Source: an uncultured Lachnospiraceae bacterium (GTDB lineage: Bacteria > Bacillota > Clostridia > Lachnospirales > Lachnospiraceae). Taken from it: 64,000 bases of DNA. Below, in pieces: positions 14,898-24,479 of the stretch (positions are counted from its first letter, which is position 1; each line of letters opens with the position of its first letter). The translations under genes were made by a program, and so were the position numbers. Location of the stretch: contig CALWLS010000002.1 in NCBI GenBank assembly GCA_944381575.1, forward strand, positions 1 through 64,000. The letters run 5' to 3'. Under the pieces are notes generated by a model. It saw nothing but the letters and a program-made list of their open reading frames with translations. It was not told where the DNA came from and did no database searches.

Positions 14898-16523
14898 ATG
14901 GGAATTACAATAAAATTTCCCAATAATGAAGATGTCACTTTTGAACAAGGAAAGCCTATTGTGGTTCTTGGAGCTAATGGTGCCGGAAAAACACGTTTTA
15001 GTTCAAAAATCGAAGAATTGAACGACGAAAAATACAATACTTGGAACAAAGAACAGTCACTGCTGATTCATCGGATTTCTGCACAAAAATCACTTACAAT
15101 CAATGAATCCATCTCCATTTTTGACCTCGATAGTGCTACGAAATCATTGTTTATAGGCAATCCAGACATGCACGCAAGTAAAATAACCTACAGATTTAGC
15201 AGTAATCCAATTACAGGATTGTTAAATGACTATGAACAAGCATTATCTTTACTTTTCGCCAAAAATAATGATCAATTACAAAATGCACATACATTGGATG
15301 TAGCCGCATATAAAGCTGGTACCGAACGGCCAGCTCCAGTTACAACAGTTGTAGAAACCGCAACATCAATCTGGAACGAATTGCTTCCTCACCGTAAAAT
15401 TGATCTCAGCGGAAACGGTGTCCATGTAGAGTATAATGGCGATCGCTATCATGGTAAAGAAATGAGTGATGGCGAAAGAGTAATGCTATATATGATTTGT
15501 CAGGTTCTGGTTCTAAAGCCCAACAGTGTTTTAATTATAGATGAGCCTGAGTTACATATACACAAAGCAATCGTAGACAAACTATGGGACAAACTGGAAG
15601 AATTAAGACAGGATTGTGTGTTTGTATATATTACCCACGATTTGAATTTTGCTTTATCACGTAATACAGAAAAGGTGTTGTGGATCAAAAGCTTCAATGG
15701 CACTACGTGGGACTACGAATTTCTGAATATTGCTGACTACTCTAACTTGCCAAATGATTTATTATACGAAATAATTGGTACCCGCCAAAAAGTTTTATTC
15801 GTAGAAGGCGAAAAAAACAGTTATGATTACTTTCTATATCAAGAGGTATTCCGTGATAAAGGATACCATGTAATCCCTTGCGGCGGATGTCAAGATGTTA
15901 CAAAGTTTGTAAAATCCAAACGTGCGTATGAGAAACTAAATACAATAGACGTTTTTGGTATTGTTGATCGGGATTTTAGGACAGAAGCAGAAATTACCGC
16001 ACTACAAGATGATGGAATATTCTGTCTTGACGTTGCCGAGGTTGAAAATCTTTTCGTAGTACCGGAACTTTTAGACTTAATGGCAGAACAGTTGGGATGC
16101 GCTGAAGATACTGCCCAGAATGCAAAAGATTTTATTCAAAATCTCTTTAATCAAAACAAGGCAAATCAAATTGGAGAAGCATTTATTAAGGAAGTCAATC
16201 ATCAACTAACTCTAAAGAATTTCTCTAACAAAAAACTCACTCCAGCCGAGGTAAAAGCATGCTTAGATACTGAGTTTTCCCAAATGAAAATCGCTGCATT
16301 TTATACTGAGAAACAAGCTCAGTTTAATTCTGCACATACCATCAAGGAAATTTTAAGAATATTTAATTTTAAAAGTCTTAGTACAAAAATAGGAAGCCAG
16401 TTTGGAATCCACGGAAACGATTACCCTCAACGTGTTATTAATTTATTGAAACGCAATCCTAATAATGTGAAGGACCAAATTATTGCTATCTTATCTGAGT
16501 ATATTCCTGAATTACCACGATGA
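14898..16523 (+). CDS. PARIS-like fused ABC ATPase-DUF4435 (TOPRIM) protein
   Basis: A 541-residue two-domain protein. Residues 1-290 form an SMC/OLD-type ATPase: Walker A GANGAGKT (25-32), signature MSDGERVMLYM (about 188) and Walker B VLIIDEPELHIHK, then YITHDLNFAL. Residues about 295-541 look like DUF4435: KVLFVEGEKNSYDYFLY has the TOPRIM glutamate and VFGIVDRDF (about 352) the aspartates. An AAA15 ATPase plus DUF4435 is the composition of the PARIS anti-phage system (AriA/AriB), where fused forms exist. It is monocistronic, with AAAGGAGG upstream and a terminator behind. Exact membership needs a profile search. Confidence 0.75.
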   Translation: MGITIKFPNNEDVTFEQGKPIVVLGANGAGKTRFSSKIEELNDEKYNTWNKEQSLLIHRISAQKSLTINESISIFDLDSATKSLFIGNPDMHASKITYRFSSNPITGLLNDYEQALSLLFAKNNDQLQNAHTLDVAAYKAGTERPAPVTTVVETATSIWNELLPHRKIDLSGNGVHVEYNGDRYHGKEMSDGERVMLYMICQVLVLKPNSVLIIDEPELHIHKAIVDKLWDKLEELRQDCVFVYITHDLNFALSRNTEKVLWIKSFNGTTWDYEFLNIADYSNLPNDLLYEIIGTRQKVLFVEGEKNSYDYFLYQEVFRDKGYHVIPCGGCQDVTKFVKSKRAYEKLNTIDVFGIVDRDFRTEAEITALQDDGIFCLDVAEVENLFVVPELLDLMAEQLGCAEDTAQNAKDFIQNLFNQNKANQIGEAFIKEVNHQLTLKNFSNKKLTPAEVKACLDTEFSQMKIAAFYTEKQAQFNSAHTIKEILRIFNFKSLSTKIGSQFGIHGNDYPQRVINLLKRNPNNVKDQIIAILSEYIPELPR

Positions 16524-16566
16524 TACTTGATAAATGATCGCTAAACTTAATAATCAAAGCTCTGAT

Positions 16567-16603
16567 GCCCGGTGGGAGCCTTTTGGCCCTCCGGGCTTCG
16601 TTT
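16567..16603 (+). terminator. Intrinsic terminator after the PARIS-like gene
   Basis: The GC-rich stem GCCCGGTGGG/CCCTCCGGGC (16567-16596) is followed by TTCGTTT. Confidence 0.8.
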
Positions 16604-16665
16604 ACATTAGCGGTGACGCGATACCTGACTCATCAATACTGCTTCTGGCATCAGCGATAAACGCA

Positions 16666-17235
16666 TTAAAATAATCCTAAGTATTTCTCAAACCTGTCTA
16701 CAGAATATGTATGTACCTGCCTATAGTATAGTCGTTTATACCTCTCCAGATCAAAACGTATTATCTCCGTATCCGCTTTTCCGGCGATAAAATCATTGAT
16801 AATATCCCTGGATCTGGATTCCTGTATATAGTTTTTTCCTGATTGAACAGAGATCGGGTTCTTAGACTGATTATACACTACAACACAATCTATATTTGTT
16901 CTTGCATAATCAAGATCTTTCTTGACTATATCCAAAAATATCAATAAACTATCCCGCAGCTTATCCTTAATGTCGCGATTATTTACCTTGCCATTTTTAA
17001 ATTCTATGAAAATAATCCGGCCATCTTTTTCAATGACTGCATCCATTGACTTAGCACAATCTTCCGAAAGGTTAAGACTGTTCACATATTTCCTTTTTAC
17101 CTGATCAAAATTCACGGCCTCTAATTTTGATTCAGTCATATACTTTACGTCAATATTATCGCTGTTATCTATTGAGGTCTCACGAAGTTCAGTCCTGCAC
17201 TCTGACAAAATAGGAAAATCATACAAATTGATCAT
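16666..17235 (-). CDS. PD-(D/E)xK-like nuclease, partner of the upstream ATPase
   Basis: A 189-residue protein without a name I recognise. Its core KSMDAVIEKDGRIIFIEFKNGK carries D65 and E78-x-K80 on two predicted strands, the PD-(D/E)xK nuclease pattern. An upstream Glu (E35 or E39) could complete the site. Its ATG overlaps the ATPase stop (17232-17235), so the two are translationally coupled. The pairing suggests an ATPase-controlled effector nuclease of a defence system. Confidence 0.65.
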   Translation of the reverse strand: MINLYDFPILSECRTELRETSIDNSDNIDVKYMTESKLEAVNFDQVKRKYVNSLNLSEDCAKSMDAVIEKDGRIIFIEFKNGKVNNRDIKDKLRDSLLIFLDIVKKDLDYARTNIDCVVVYNQSKNPISVQSGKNYIQESRSRDIINDFIAGKADTEIIRFDLERYKRLYYRQVHTYSVDRFEKYLGLF

Positions 17236-18485
17236 AGCCTGCCTCTTTCATTTTCAAGCGTCTGAATAGGGCTTGCCAGTTTGCAGTAAATCTTCTCTAT
17301 GTTATCCGTCACATCATCAATAACAGCACTTTCATCAACAAGTGATGCCAGGTAATATCTGCACTTATCCGCTACCCCATATTTGGCAGCATAAACTTCT
17401 ATGGCGTTTAAAAAATAAGGACTGTGAGTATTCAGCAGAATATGTACGCCAAATTCTTTTTGTATCAGTACAATAATCTCCGCGAAAAGCAGCTGCCATT
17501 CAGGATGAAGATGTATCTCCGGTTCATCCAGTATGATAGTTCCGTTTTGCTCAATATTTCCATTTAATAGCAGCATCTTAAGTATGACAAATGTTTTCAG
17601 GCCTGTCGACAAACTCCTTACATTCAGAACTTTATCGCTGCCCGGTTTTTTGTAGCCAAACTCTGTTCTTTTGTCTGAAACCACGTCTCCGACACCGATA
17701 CCTGACAGTTTAGCATATATAATGTTTAATTTCTCTTTTGCTATAGTTTCCTCAACAACATTGTTTTTTTGATTTCCTGATGATAACTTATTAATTAGCT
17801 GCTGTCTATGATCAATATTCTCTGTAAAAACAGCTCTGCCAAAATTTCCTGACTCATCTAAAACAAATGGATCGTCTATATATATCGCTTCCGTATGCAA
17901 CGAGATATTTTCCGGATTGCTGACATTTTTAATTTGATTACCAGATAACGAAACTGCCAATTCTTTTTCTTTAATAAAAAGCCTGATTGCCCCTTCTTCA
18001 TAAGAATAGATGTTACATATCTGCTGATTAAACTCATAATTAAATCTCTTTTCAAGGATCGTCCGCAGCACATCTTCATCAGGAACCTTGATAACATCCT
18101 GTATGTGTGAAATAGTATCGTTAATATATTTATCTTCAAAGGATATATTATTCCCCATATATTGATAGAGCAAATTTTCAAACGATTCCTTTGAGATCGT
18201 TTTATTCTTAAATTCCTTAATAATGTTTTGAGACAGACTTTTATAATTCGAGTATGTTAAATTATCAGACATCAAAACCAGACGCAACATGAGGTTTTTC
18301 TCCACGCTGCTGACTCTCTCTGCCTCAATCTGCTGTTTAAAATTATAAAAACTATTGAATAAGGCAAATAATGCTTTTCCCACAGTGCTTTTTCCTGTAT
18401 CGTTTTCTCCAGCTATCACTGTAATTCCATTTATTTCAACAGCAGCATTTTTGATTTTTCCAATATTTTTAATGGATAATCTCAT
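17232..18485 (-). CDS. AAA15/OLD-type ABC ATPase of a two-gene defence-like unit
   Basis: A 417-residue SMC-like ATPase. Walker A is GENDTGKST (26-34), the signature-like segment VRSLSTGLKTFVILK is near residue 290, Walker B is GTIILDEPEIHLHPEWQLLFAE, and the switch histidine is in LLNTHSPYFLNAIE. No TOPRIM domain follows, unlike OLD nucleases, so the nuclease function is probably supplied by the overlapping downstream gene. The middle (about residues 60-250) is helical and lineage-specific. It matches the general design of Septu- or PARIS-like ATPase/effector pairs but not a named one. Confidence 0.75.
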   Translation of the reverse strand: MRLSIKNIGKIKNAAVEINGITVIAGENDTGKSTVGKALFALFNSFYNFKQQIEAERVSSVEKNLMLRLVLMSDNLTYSNYKSLSQNIIKEFKNKTISKESFENLLYQYMGNNISFEDKYINDTISHIQDVIKVPDEDVLRTILEKRFNYEFNQQICNIYSYEEGAIRLFIKEKELAVSLSGNQIKNVSNPENISLHTEAIYIDDPFVLDESGNFGRAVFTENIDHRQQLINKLSSGNQKNNVVEETIAKEKLNIIYAKLSGIGVGDVVSDKRTEFGYKKPGSDKVLNVRSLSTGLKTFVILKMLLLNGNIEQNGTIILDEPEIHLHPEWQLLFAEIIVLIQKEFGVHILLNTHSPYFLNAIEVYAAKYGVADKCRYYLASLVDESAVIDDVTDNIEKIYCKLASPIQTLENERGRL

Positions 18486-18609
18486 TATCTGTCTCCTGAT
18501 AAATATCCAGTTTTGAATTAATTTAGTATTATCTCAATATGATTATTATACTAAAAGACTATTAATTAATATACATGATATTCTCTTTCTATTACTTAAT
18601 CTAAATTGT

Positions 18610-18700
18610 AAATTAAAATTCCACTACCATAAGGCGCGGTGGAATTTAGTCTTACATAAGTGGAATTTAATCTTACAAAGCAAAACTTATTGCATATCTT
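18610..18700. repeat. Probable left end of the IS30-type element
   Basis: An inverted motif AAATTCCAC...GTGGAATTT occurs at about 18620-18650. GTGGAATTTA(G/A)TCTTACA is then repeated directly at 18642 and 18661. This fits an IS30 end region before the transposase gene. The exact boundary is not defined. Confidence 0.45.
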
Positions 18701-18758
18701 GACTTAAGGCCTTATCCTTTACCAACCGCCCGTTTTTTAGGTAAAGGAGGACCTCCAT

Positions 18759-19629
18759 ATGTCTCATTTGATACCTGGAAACCAAAAGCACCTCTCCCTT
18801 AAAGACAGGGAGTACATTTATGAAGCCCTTAATGATGGACGTTCCTTTAAGGATATAGCCAAGTTCCTTTGTAAGGATCCAACTACCATCTCAAAAGAAG
18901 TGAAGCTGCACCGTTCCATGAACACATGGAACAAGGGCTCCTTCAACAACCCGCAGAACTTCTGTGTAAGGCGGTTTAACTGCAGGAAGACCAATGTATG
19001 CGATAAGCTTTTTATCTGTGACAGGAAATGCCGCAGCTGCTACAAATGCAACCAGGTCTGCAAAGACTTTGAGCGTGAAACCTGTAAAAGGCTTTACAAG
19101 GCGCCTTTTGTCTGTAACGGCTGTGACAAGCCCAGACACAAATGCACCGTCCCGATAAAATACAACTACGATCCTGTGTTCGCCCACAGGAAATACGAAG
19201 AAAAGCTTTCGGCATCACGGCAAGGAATAAACAGGACGAAATCCGAGATACACCGCATCGATGCTGTCATAAAGCCTCTCGTATATCAGGGCCAGTCCCC
19301 TTACCACATCCTTTGTAATCACCCGGAACTTAACATGTCCGTCAAGACCATGTACAACTATATCGATTCCGGCGTGCTTCTTACGCGTAACATCGACCTG
19401 AAGAGGAAGGTAGTGTTTAAAAAGAGGAAGGACAGCCTTAAGAAGAAGACCATAACGGACAGGTCGGTGTTCAAAAACCGTTCCTATGCTGACTTTAAAC
19501 AGCTTGGTATCTCTTCGGCTGATTTTGTTGAAATGGATACCGTTATCTCTGCTTCAGGCTCTAACAAGTGTATCCTTACCTTCTGCTTTCCCGATACAGT
19601 GTTCTTTTTAGCCTATCTCATTAACAGGT
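18759..19629 (+). pseudogene. IS30-family transposase, 3'-truncated
   Basis: The N-terminal helix-turn-helix (LSLKDREYIYEALNDGRSFKDIAKFLCKDPTTISKEVKLHR), a cysteine-rich zinc-finger-like region (about residues 65-125) and the start of the DDE domain (FVEMDTVISASGSNKCILTFCF) are present. The reading frame is cut at 19629 by the terminal repeat of an IS21-type fragment, and the remaining catalytic residues are lost. GGAGG precedes the ATG. Confidence 0.88.
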
Positions 19630-19829
19630 TGTTAGAGCCGGAAGTAAATGACCAATTATAGTCGGTCGTAATTAGCCAATTCCAGTCAATCAAAGGTGAC
19701 CAATACACCAGCTCCAAGTTTTATCTTTGGTCGTTATTGTCTATCATCAGCAGTCTCTTTGATAAGGATCCTGCCGGTGGTAAGTGCTACGGTCTTAAGG
19801 TTCCTGCCCCTGTAGCTTTCTCCCTTAAA
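19630..19829 (-). mobile_element. IS21-family fragment (end of copy D)
   Basis: Starting with TGTTAGAGCCGG, this is closely related, in reverse, to the right end of the IS21 element that stops at 29633. It includes the terminal repeats and the last codons of istB (minus strand, about 19735-19829). The rest of the element is missing. It interrupts the IS30 transposase. Confidence 0.85.
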
Positions 19830-19835
19830 AGATAT

Positions 19836-19880
19836 AACCCACTGTGAGCCTTATATACTTAGCTCACAGTGGGTTTTTAC
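19836..19880. terminator. Intrinsic terminator
   Basis: A perfect 14-bp stem AACCCACTGTGAGC/GCTCACAGTGGGTT is followed on the plus strand by TTT. It also lies just downstream of the minus-strand gene at 19913. Confidence 0.8.
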
Positions 19881-19912
19881 CAACACGTTTCATCCTATAT
19901 ATAACTCTCAAA

Positions 19913-20536
19913 TTATTTTCTGTAGGCCTCCATAAAACGATCAATTATTATCATTAAGTATGTTAACTGCTCGTCTGTCAAAGCGACAGTTCTTTTACCT
20001 GTTTCCACTTCATCAATATCATCTAAATTTGATAAAAAGTATGAATTGTGACATTGCTCTGATAAAATCCGGTAAATATCGTATAAAGAAAGAGTATCAT
20101 CTACGGAAACCTTTTCATTTATAGAACTTGCCATTTCAGAAATCCTTTTTCTCCCACCAACATAACGCTTCCCACCAAATTGAAGATATTCCTCTATAAG
20201 TTTATCCTCATCAAAATCATCAGTTTCTATATTTCCACCCATAAACTGTTCAATTAATTCTGGATATTCTAACAGGTATATGAACTCTATAACTTGCTCA
20301 AGAACATCTCGAATAATCATATTTGCATATCTAACTTTAAAATTTGGAGTTCCGCTCATTTCATTCAAAAATTCAATGTCATCAAGAAAATTTTTTGAAC
20401 AAGAGATTTTCAAAAATTCAGTAGAATACAAATAATTGGGGGAATTTTGAAGTTTATCAAAAAGAGTTTTATTAATATCCAAAATTTCCTTTTTTAAATT
20501 TTCAAGAATATCTTGTCTTATAACAAAGCATTCCAT
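19913..20536 (-). CDS. Hypothetical protein, DUF5677-like
   Basis: A 207-residue, acidic, helical protein with no membrane segment. Segments such as YSTEFLKISCSKNFLDDIEFLNE, MIIRDVLEQVIEFIYLLEY and LYDIYRILSEQCHNSYFLS loosely recall DUF5677-type proteins. I cannot name it with confidence. It stands alone between a terminator and conjugative-element relics. Confidence 0.55.
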   Translation of the reverse strand: MECFVIRQDILENLKKEILDINKTLFDKLQNSPNYLYSTEFLKISCSKNFLDDIEFLNEMSGTPNFKVRYANMIIRDVLEQVIEFIYLLEYPELIEQFMGGNIETDDFDEDKLIEEYLQFGGKRYVGGRKRISEMASSINEKVSVDDTLSLYDIYRILSEQCHNSYFLSNLDDIDEVETGKRTVALTDEQLTYLMIIIDRFMEAYRK

Positions 20537-20730
20537 AAACTGTTTACCCCCCTTTACTCAATAATATGTGTGATTATAATACACATTACAACAATCTGTC
20601 TACCATTCTGCATAAGATTTGAAGCAGTGTGCGGGGGAAAGGAAGCGGGCGGTGATTTGCCCCGCTTCTCGTCCTCCGGCTTCTGAATCATCTTTTTATA
20701 GGAGCTGTTTGTGAACAGGATCATACTTCT

Positions 20731-20997
20731 TTATCCTCCTGCCCCTCGCCCATAGTCAGCGGCTTCCCTTGCGCCATAGTCTGGTGTGGGTTCCATGCCC
20801 TGAATACTGCCACCGGAAAGCATGGCGTTAAGCTCCTGCGGGGCCAGCTTCATAACCCGCACAAGCTGTACGATTTGCAGGTTTTCCGCTTTAGTTTTCT
20901 GTGCTTTCAAGCCTTTTAACTTATTCTGGTACTCTGTGATTTTCTCAAGGGTTTTCTGGATTTCCCAGTTGATACGTTCAATCTTGTTAATAGCCAT
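20731..20997 (-). CDS. DUF4315-family conjugative element protein
   Basis: An 88-residue protein: a coiled-coil start (INKIERINWEIQKTLEKITEYQNKLKGLKAQKTKAENLQIVQLVR) followed by LAPQELNAMLSGG. This is the DUF4315 pattern of Tn1549-like clostridial conjugative elements, where it normally follows the CHAP-domain hydrolase gene, as here. The function is unknown. The rest of the element is missing, so it is probably a leftover. Confidence 0.8.
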   Translation of the reverse strand: MAINKIERINWEIQKTLEKITEYQNKLKGLKAQKTKAENLQIVQLVRVMKLAPQELNAMLSGGSIQGMEPTPDYGAREAADYGRGAGG

Positions 20998-21029
20998 ATA
21001 AAATTTCTCCTTTCATTTTTTGGGTCAAT

Positions 21030-21734
21030 TTACCAGTTTATCAGCCCGTACCCTTTGATACACTGATAATTCAGGTCGTAACTTTTTATCTTGCAGGCAT
21101 CGCCTGAATTGCTCTCCACGGTGTAAACGTGACTCCCGTCTGCGCCTATGACAATGCCTACATGGTCTGCGCTGCCGTCTAAGTCCCAGTTAAAAAAGGT
21201 AGCGTCGCCCGGGGCGATATTCTCATAGCCCCTTGCACCCCATTGTCCCCGTGACGGGAACCACGAGACGCCCTGCGACTGGCAGGCGGCAAACTTCGGT
21301 TCACTCACACCCGCCTGATTGTAACACCAGCTCACAAAGCAGGTGCACCACTTGATACAGAAATTAAAGCCGTACCAGCTCCAATAGGGATAGCCGCCCA
21401 CGTCGCCGACCTGCTGCTTCACAAGGTCTACAAGAGCGGTATTTCCGGGGCGTGTGCCGTTTACAAACTGTACGCCGCTTAAATCCTCCGACGCATAAGT
21501 GTACGGGGAACCGCCGCCGAAAATCAGCGGTTTGTTTTCGCTTGTTTCCATGTAGACACGGAATATTTCAAGCTGCTCCGGGATCAGAAGTTCTTCCGCA
21601 AGTGAGGATATGGGCTTGTTCATCAATTCCACGTTGAGGATATAATACTCATAAGGGACTTTCTCGCTTGTGGTTTCTCCGATTTCCTGGTCAATGTTTG
21701 TTTCGGTGCGGTAGCGTATCTCTACTTCCTCGGT
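21030..21734 (-). pseudogene. 5'-truncated CHAP-domain cell-wall hydrolase of a conjugative element
   Basis: The C-terminal part of a Tn1549-type peptidoglycan hydrolase. It has a linker region and a CHAP domain with the catalytic cysteine in IKWCTCFVSWCYNQAG and the histidine in GSADHVGIVIG. The reading frame continues upstream to 21785, but its first 17 codons come from the IS21 end that begins at 21735. The N-terminal part is lost. Confidence 0.85.
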
Positions 21735-21826
21735 TGCAAATTCCGATAGAACGGAGCGCCTGTTCCGGAGGAACGGCGCATCCATTCCGTTTTAAACGGC
21801 GTGAAACGCCGCTATGATGTAATCAC

Positions 21827-22598
21827 CTATTTTTCAGCCTCTCGCATGCTGATTCCGTTCATCTCCAGACGATAGCTGTGCCGCTTGTCTGTTATGCGGG
21901 CAAGGCACGCATCCGCATAAGTATGTTCCTTGAAAAGATCGAACCAGCTCTTTATCGGGAACTGTGAGATGATAATGGTGGAGCGTCTGCCGTCCCGCCC
22001 ATCTATCACCTCAAAGAGATCCCGGCATTTGTCCAGGTCCAGCTCCATGAGTCCAAAATCATCTATGGCAAGCAGGTCGAGCTTTGACAGTTGTGTCACC
22101 ATCGCAAGGTATTCGTTTTTAAGGCGTGCCTGCTCCAGCTCCAGCATGAGTGTATTCGCCCTTATGTATCTGACCGTCTTCATCTGCCGGAGGTCCGAGA
22201 TGCAGAGAGCATTACTTAAGTAGGTCTTTCCGCTGCTTGTCATGCCGGTGATCAGAAGGTTCTTGCCTTCGTCTATCCAATGACATGAAGCAAGTCTTTC
22301 TATGGCTACGGTATCAAGCTTTCTTGCCGGATCATATATGGTTTCGTCAATGTCAGCCATCCGGATATCTCAGATGAGCCTTCTTCATATACCGCTTAAA
22401 CTTCTTGTCGTACCTCAACTGCCATTCCTGATCCACGATCTTTGTGAATCTTTCGATGAATGGAATGAGGTCTGCATTGGGATCCAGCATCTGATCCTCA
22501 AAGGCATCCGCCATGCCTGACATCTTAAGAGCCCTTAAGCGTTCACAGATGATCAGCTCTTCATGGTTTAAAGTGATATCGCCTCTCATTCGTAGCAC
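21827..22598 (-). pseudogene. istB: IstB-like ATPase of IS21 copy A, frameshifted
   Basis: The reading frame is split into an 81-residue N-terminal part (22353-22598) and a 177-residue C-terminal part (21827-22360) with Walker A GMTSSGKTYLSNAL and LLAIDDFG. At the junction GATGGCTGA one extra G breaks PDADIDETIYD. The second frame gains an ATG overlapping the first stop, so two polypeptides could still be made by coupled translation. The combined length equals a normal IstB. Confidence 0.85.
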
Positions 22599-24151
22599 TC
22601 CCTCCCTCTGATGTTCTCATGCTCAGGAAGGGTTCCTGAGGCCTCTGAAGATACTGACCGCTGATTAAGCATCCGGTTCAGCGCCTTCTTGAAGTAGGTG
22701 TACCTGCAGGCGGAGGCATCTATACAGCTCTGTGCAGCCTCCGTCACCAGATGATGAGGCACGTCATTGCACATGTGAAGGATCCCTTTGCAACTGTTAT
22801 AAGCCTGTTCCTCGTGCTTTACACTTCGTAGGATCCTGTCTATGAGGATTGACATGGGCTCTCCATAGGAGGATGCCCACCTCTTGTAATAAGCGCCATC
22901 GTGGGCATTGAGTTCTTTATAGTAAAGATGTTCCGAAGGCATGTGACTGTCATCCGTTATGTATCTCGGAAAGGCTTTATAGGCCCTCTGATGCTTACAC
23001 AAAAGTCGGTTGTTCTCATCACAGATCCTGATCTCTGTCATGGTGGCCTTGAGCATTGCAGGCTTTCCGTGCATGGTGTATGATACCGAGTAATAGTGGC
23101 CATCATACTCAAGGTGATAGTTCTCGGGTACGTGAAGGAAGTACTTGTAATCGCAGGTCTTGAAGGAGCCTCCGGGAAGCGGCTTCATCTGAGGCTTATC
23201 ATAAGTCTCATATGCAAAGGATCTGGACTTTCGTATATCCTTCCGGTCCTGAAAGTCTCTCCCGTTGATGGCCGCTATCACTTTTTTGATAGACCTGTTA
23301 AGTCCATCAAGACTCGTATGGATATCTTTATAAAGAGTCTCCAACAGGTGGGTCTCAAGGTATTTCACATGGTTTTCCACTGATGGCTTACCCTTTGGTT
23401 TCCTGGGTGGAGGAGGGAGCACTATGGTATCATAGAAGTCCTCAAGATCGGAGAATGCTGAGTTAAGGATCAGTTCATCCTTTGAGTGCTTCGTTATGGC
23501 CGCCTTTAAGTTATCCGGCACGAGATACTTCGGTACAGCACCATAAAACTCAAGTGCATGAACGACTACTGTGATAAAGGACGTGATCTTTTCATCTGGA
23601 AAAACTTCCGCATACACTTTGCTGCTGAAACCAAGGGTAGTGGTAAATACGTGGACCTTCTTTATCTCTCCGGTCTCAGGATCCGTCAGCAGCTCCGGCT
23701 GGTCTCCGATACAGTCGATATACATACGCTCTCCAGGGATGCGCTCCACCGGCATGGATACCTTTTCCTGTCCGAAGTTCTCGGAAAGGAATTCCTTATA
23801 GAGCTGATAGAACTGGGAAAGCTGATAGCCATCTGGATGCTTTTCCTTATAATCGAGCCACAGATAAGATAGATCCGGGTGTTTCATCACCATCATCTGG
23901 TTATGGATCCTGAAGAAATCCGGCAAAGGCTTCTCCGTCCTTTTCAGGTTTTCCGGAGAATAAAAGGCGGTTTCTACCTCTTTCGGATCCATGGCTTTGA
24001 GTTCTTCGAGAGTCATTCCAAGCTCTCGAAAACGCTTCATAATGAGGGTTACCGTACTGGATCCGATACGGTAGCGTCTTTGGGTAGTGGCGTATCCGAT
24101 CTTTTGTGACCGGAGCTCTATGACGCCGATGATCGTAGAGTATTTCTGCAT
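22586..24151 (-). CDS. istA: IS21 transposase IstA (copy A)
   Basis: A 521-residue IstA with an N-terminal HTH (GYATTQRRYRIGSSTVTLIMKRF) and a DDE core. Asp is in ERMYIDCIGDQ, Asp in YLVPDNLKAA and Glu in KPSVENHVKYLE. The C-terminal beta-barrel domain includes YHLEYDGHYYSVSYTMHGK. It looks intact and overlaps the istB start by 13 bases. It probably needs functional IstB for efficient transposition. Confidence 0.93.
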   Translation of the reverse strand: MQKYSTIIGVIELRSQKIGYATTQRRYRIGSSTVTLIMKRFRELGMTLEELKAMDPKEVETAFYSPENLKRTEKPLPDFFRIHNQMMVMKHPDLSYLWLDYKEKHPDGYQLSQFYQLYKEFLSENFGQEKVSMPVERIPGERMYIDCIGDQPELLTDPETGEIKKVHVFTTTLGFSSKVYAEVFPDEKITSFITVVVHALEFYGAVPKYLVPDNLKAAITKHSKDELILNSAFSDLEDFYDTIVLPPPPRKPKGKPSVENHVKYLETHLLETLYKDIHTSLDGLNRSIKKVIAAINGRDFQDRKDIRKSRSFAYETYDKPQMKPLPGGSFKTCDYKYFLHVPENYHLEYDGHYYSVSYTMHGKPAMLKATMTEIRICDENNRLLCKHQRAYKAFPRYITDDSHMPSEHLYYKELNAHDGAYYKRWASSYGEPMSILIDRILRSVKHEEQAYNSCKGILHMCNDVPHHLVTEAAQSCIDASACRYTYFKKALNRMLNQRSVSSEASGTLPEHENIRGRECYE

Positions 24152-24296
24152 GATGCGCTCCTTTCTCTCTGACGATAAAGTTACATCGCCATTATAGAGA
24201 AAGCCGCACCGTTTGTATCGGAATGGCTACGCCGTTCCATCGGAATAGCCGCTCCGTTCATTTCGGAAAACTCACTCCGTTTGACCGGAATTTGCA

Positions 24297-24479
24297 GCCG
24301 TATCTCTTATGACTCCTATAAGATCAGGATAGAAAGTACTGATCCATCAAAGGATATCTCCATGAGAGAGGTCTACGGACTGGATCCAAGAGAGGCTCAA
24401 TGATCTGAGTGTTGCTGTTTTTGCCGGACTGGCGCTGTCCTCTTTACCGGACTCGCGCTCCGGCGCAACGGAATATTCA
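24297..24479 (+). mobile_element. IS21 fragment E (istB tail and terminal repeat)
   Basis: On the plus strand 24307-24403 encodes the last residues of an IstB (SYDSYKIRIESTDPSKDISMREVYGLDPREAQ), almost the same as copy B. It continues into the terminal repeats and ends GGAATATTCA at 24479. The rest of that element is absent. The 180 bases behind it (24480-24659) are AT-rich, with no feature I can support. Confidence 0.85.

Larger units (their letters stand above)
21735..24296 (-). mobile_element. IS21-family element (copy A)
   Basis: A 2562-bp element. The ends share the inverted terminal sequence TGCAAATTCCG...AACGGAG, and further related repeats with AACGG/CCGTT cores lie inside each end, as usual for IS21. 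It carries istA and a frameshifted istB on the minus strand. No matching target duplication is found: the left flank is the CHAP gene and the right flank is another IS21 remnant, so a rearrangement occurred after insertion. Confidence 0.85.

Noticed and set aside
24327-24336. Another GGATAGAAA resembling the CRISPR handle
   Set aside because: It lies inside conserved istB coding sequence (ATCAGGATAGAAAG) and recurs in other istB copies. No promoter, guide match or terminator is attached.
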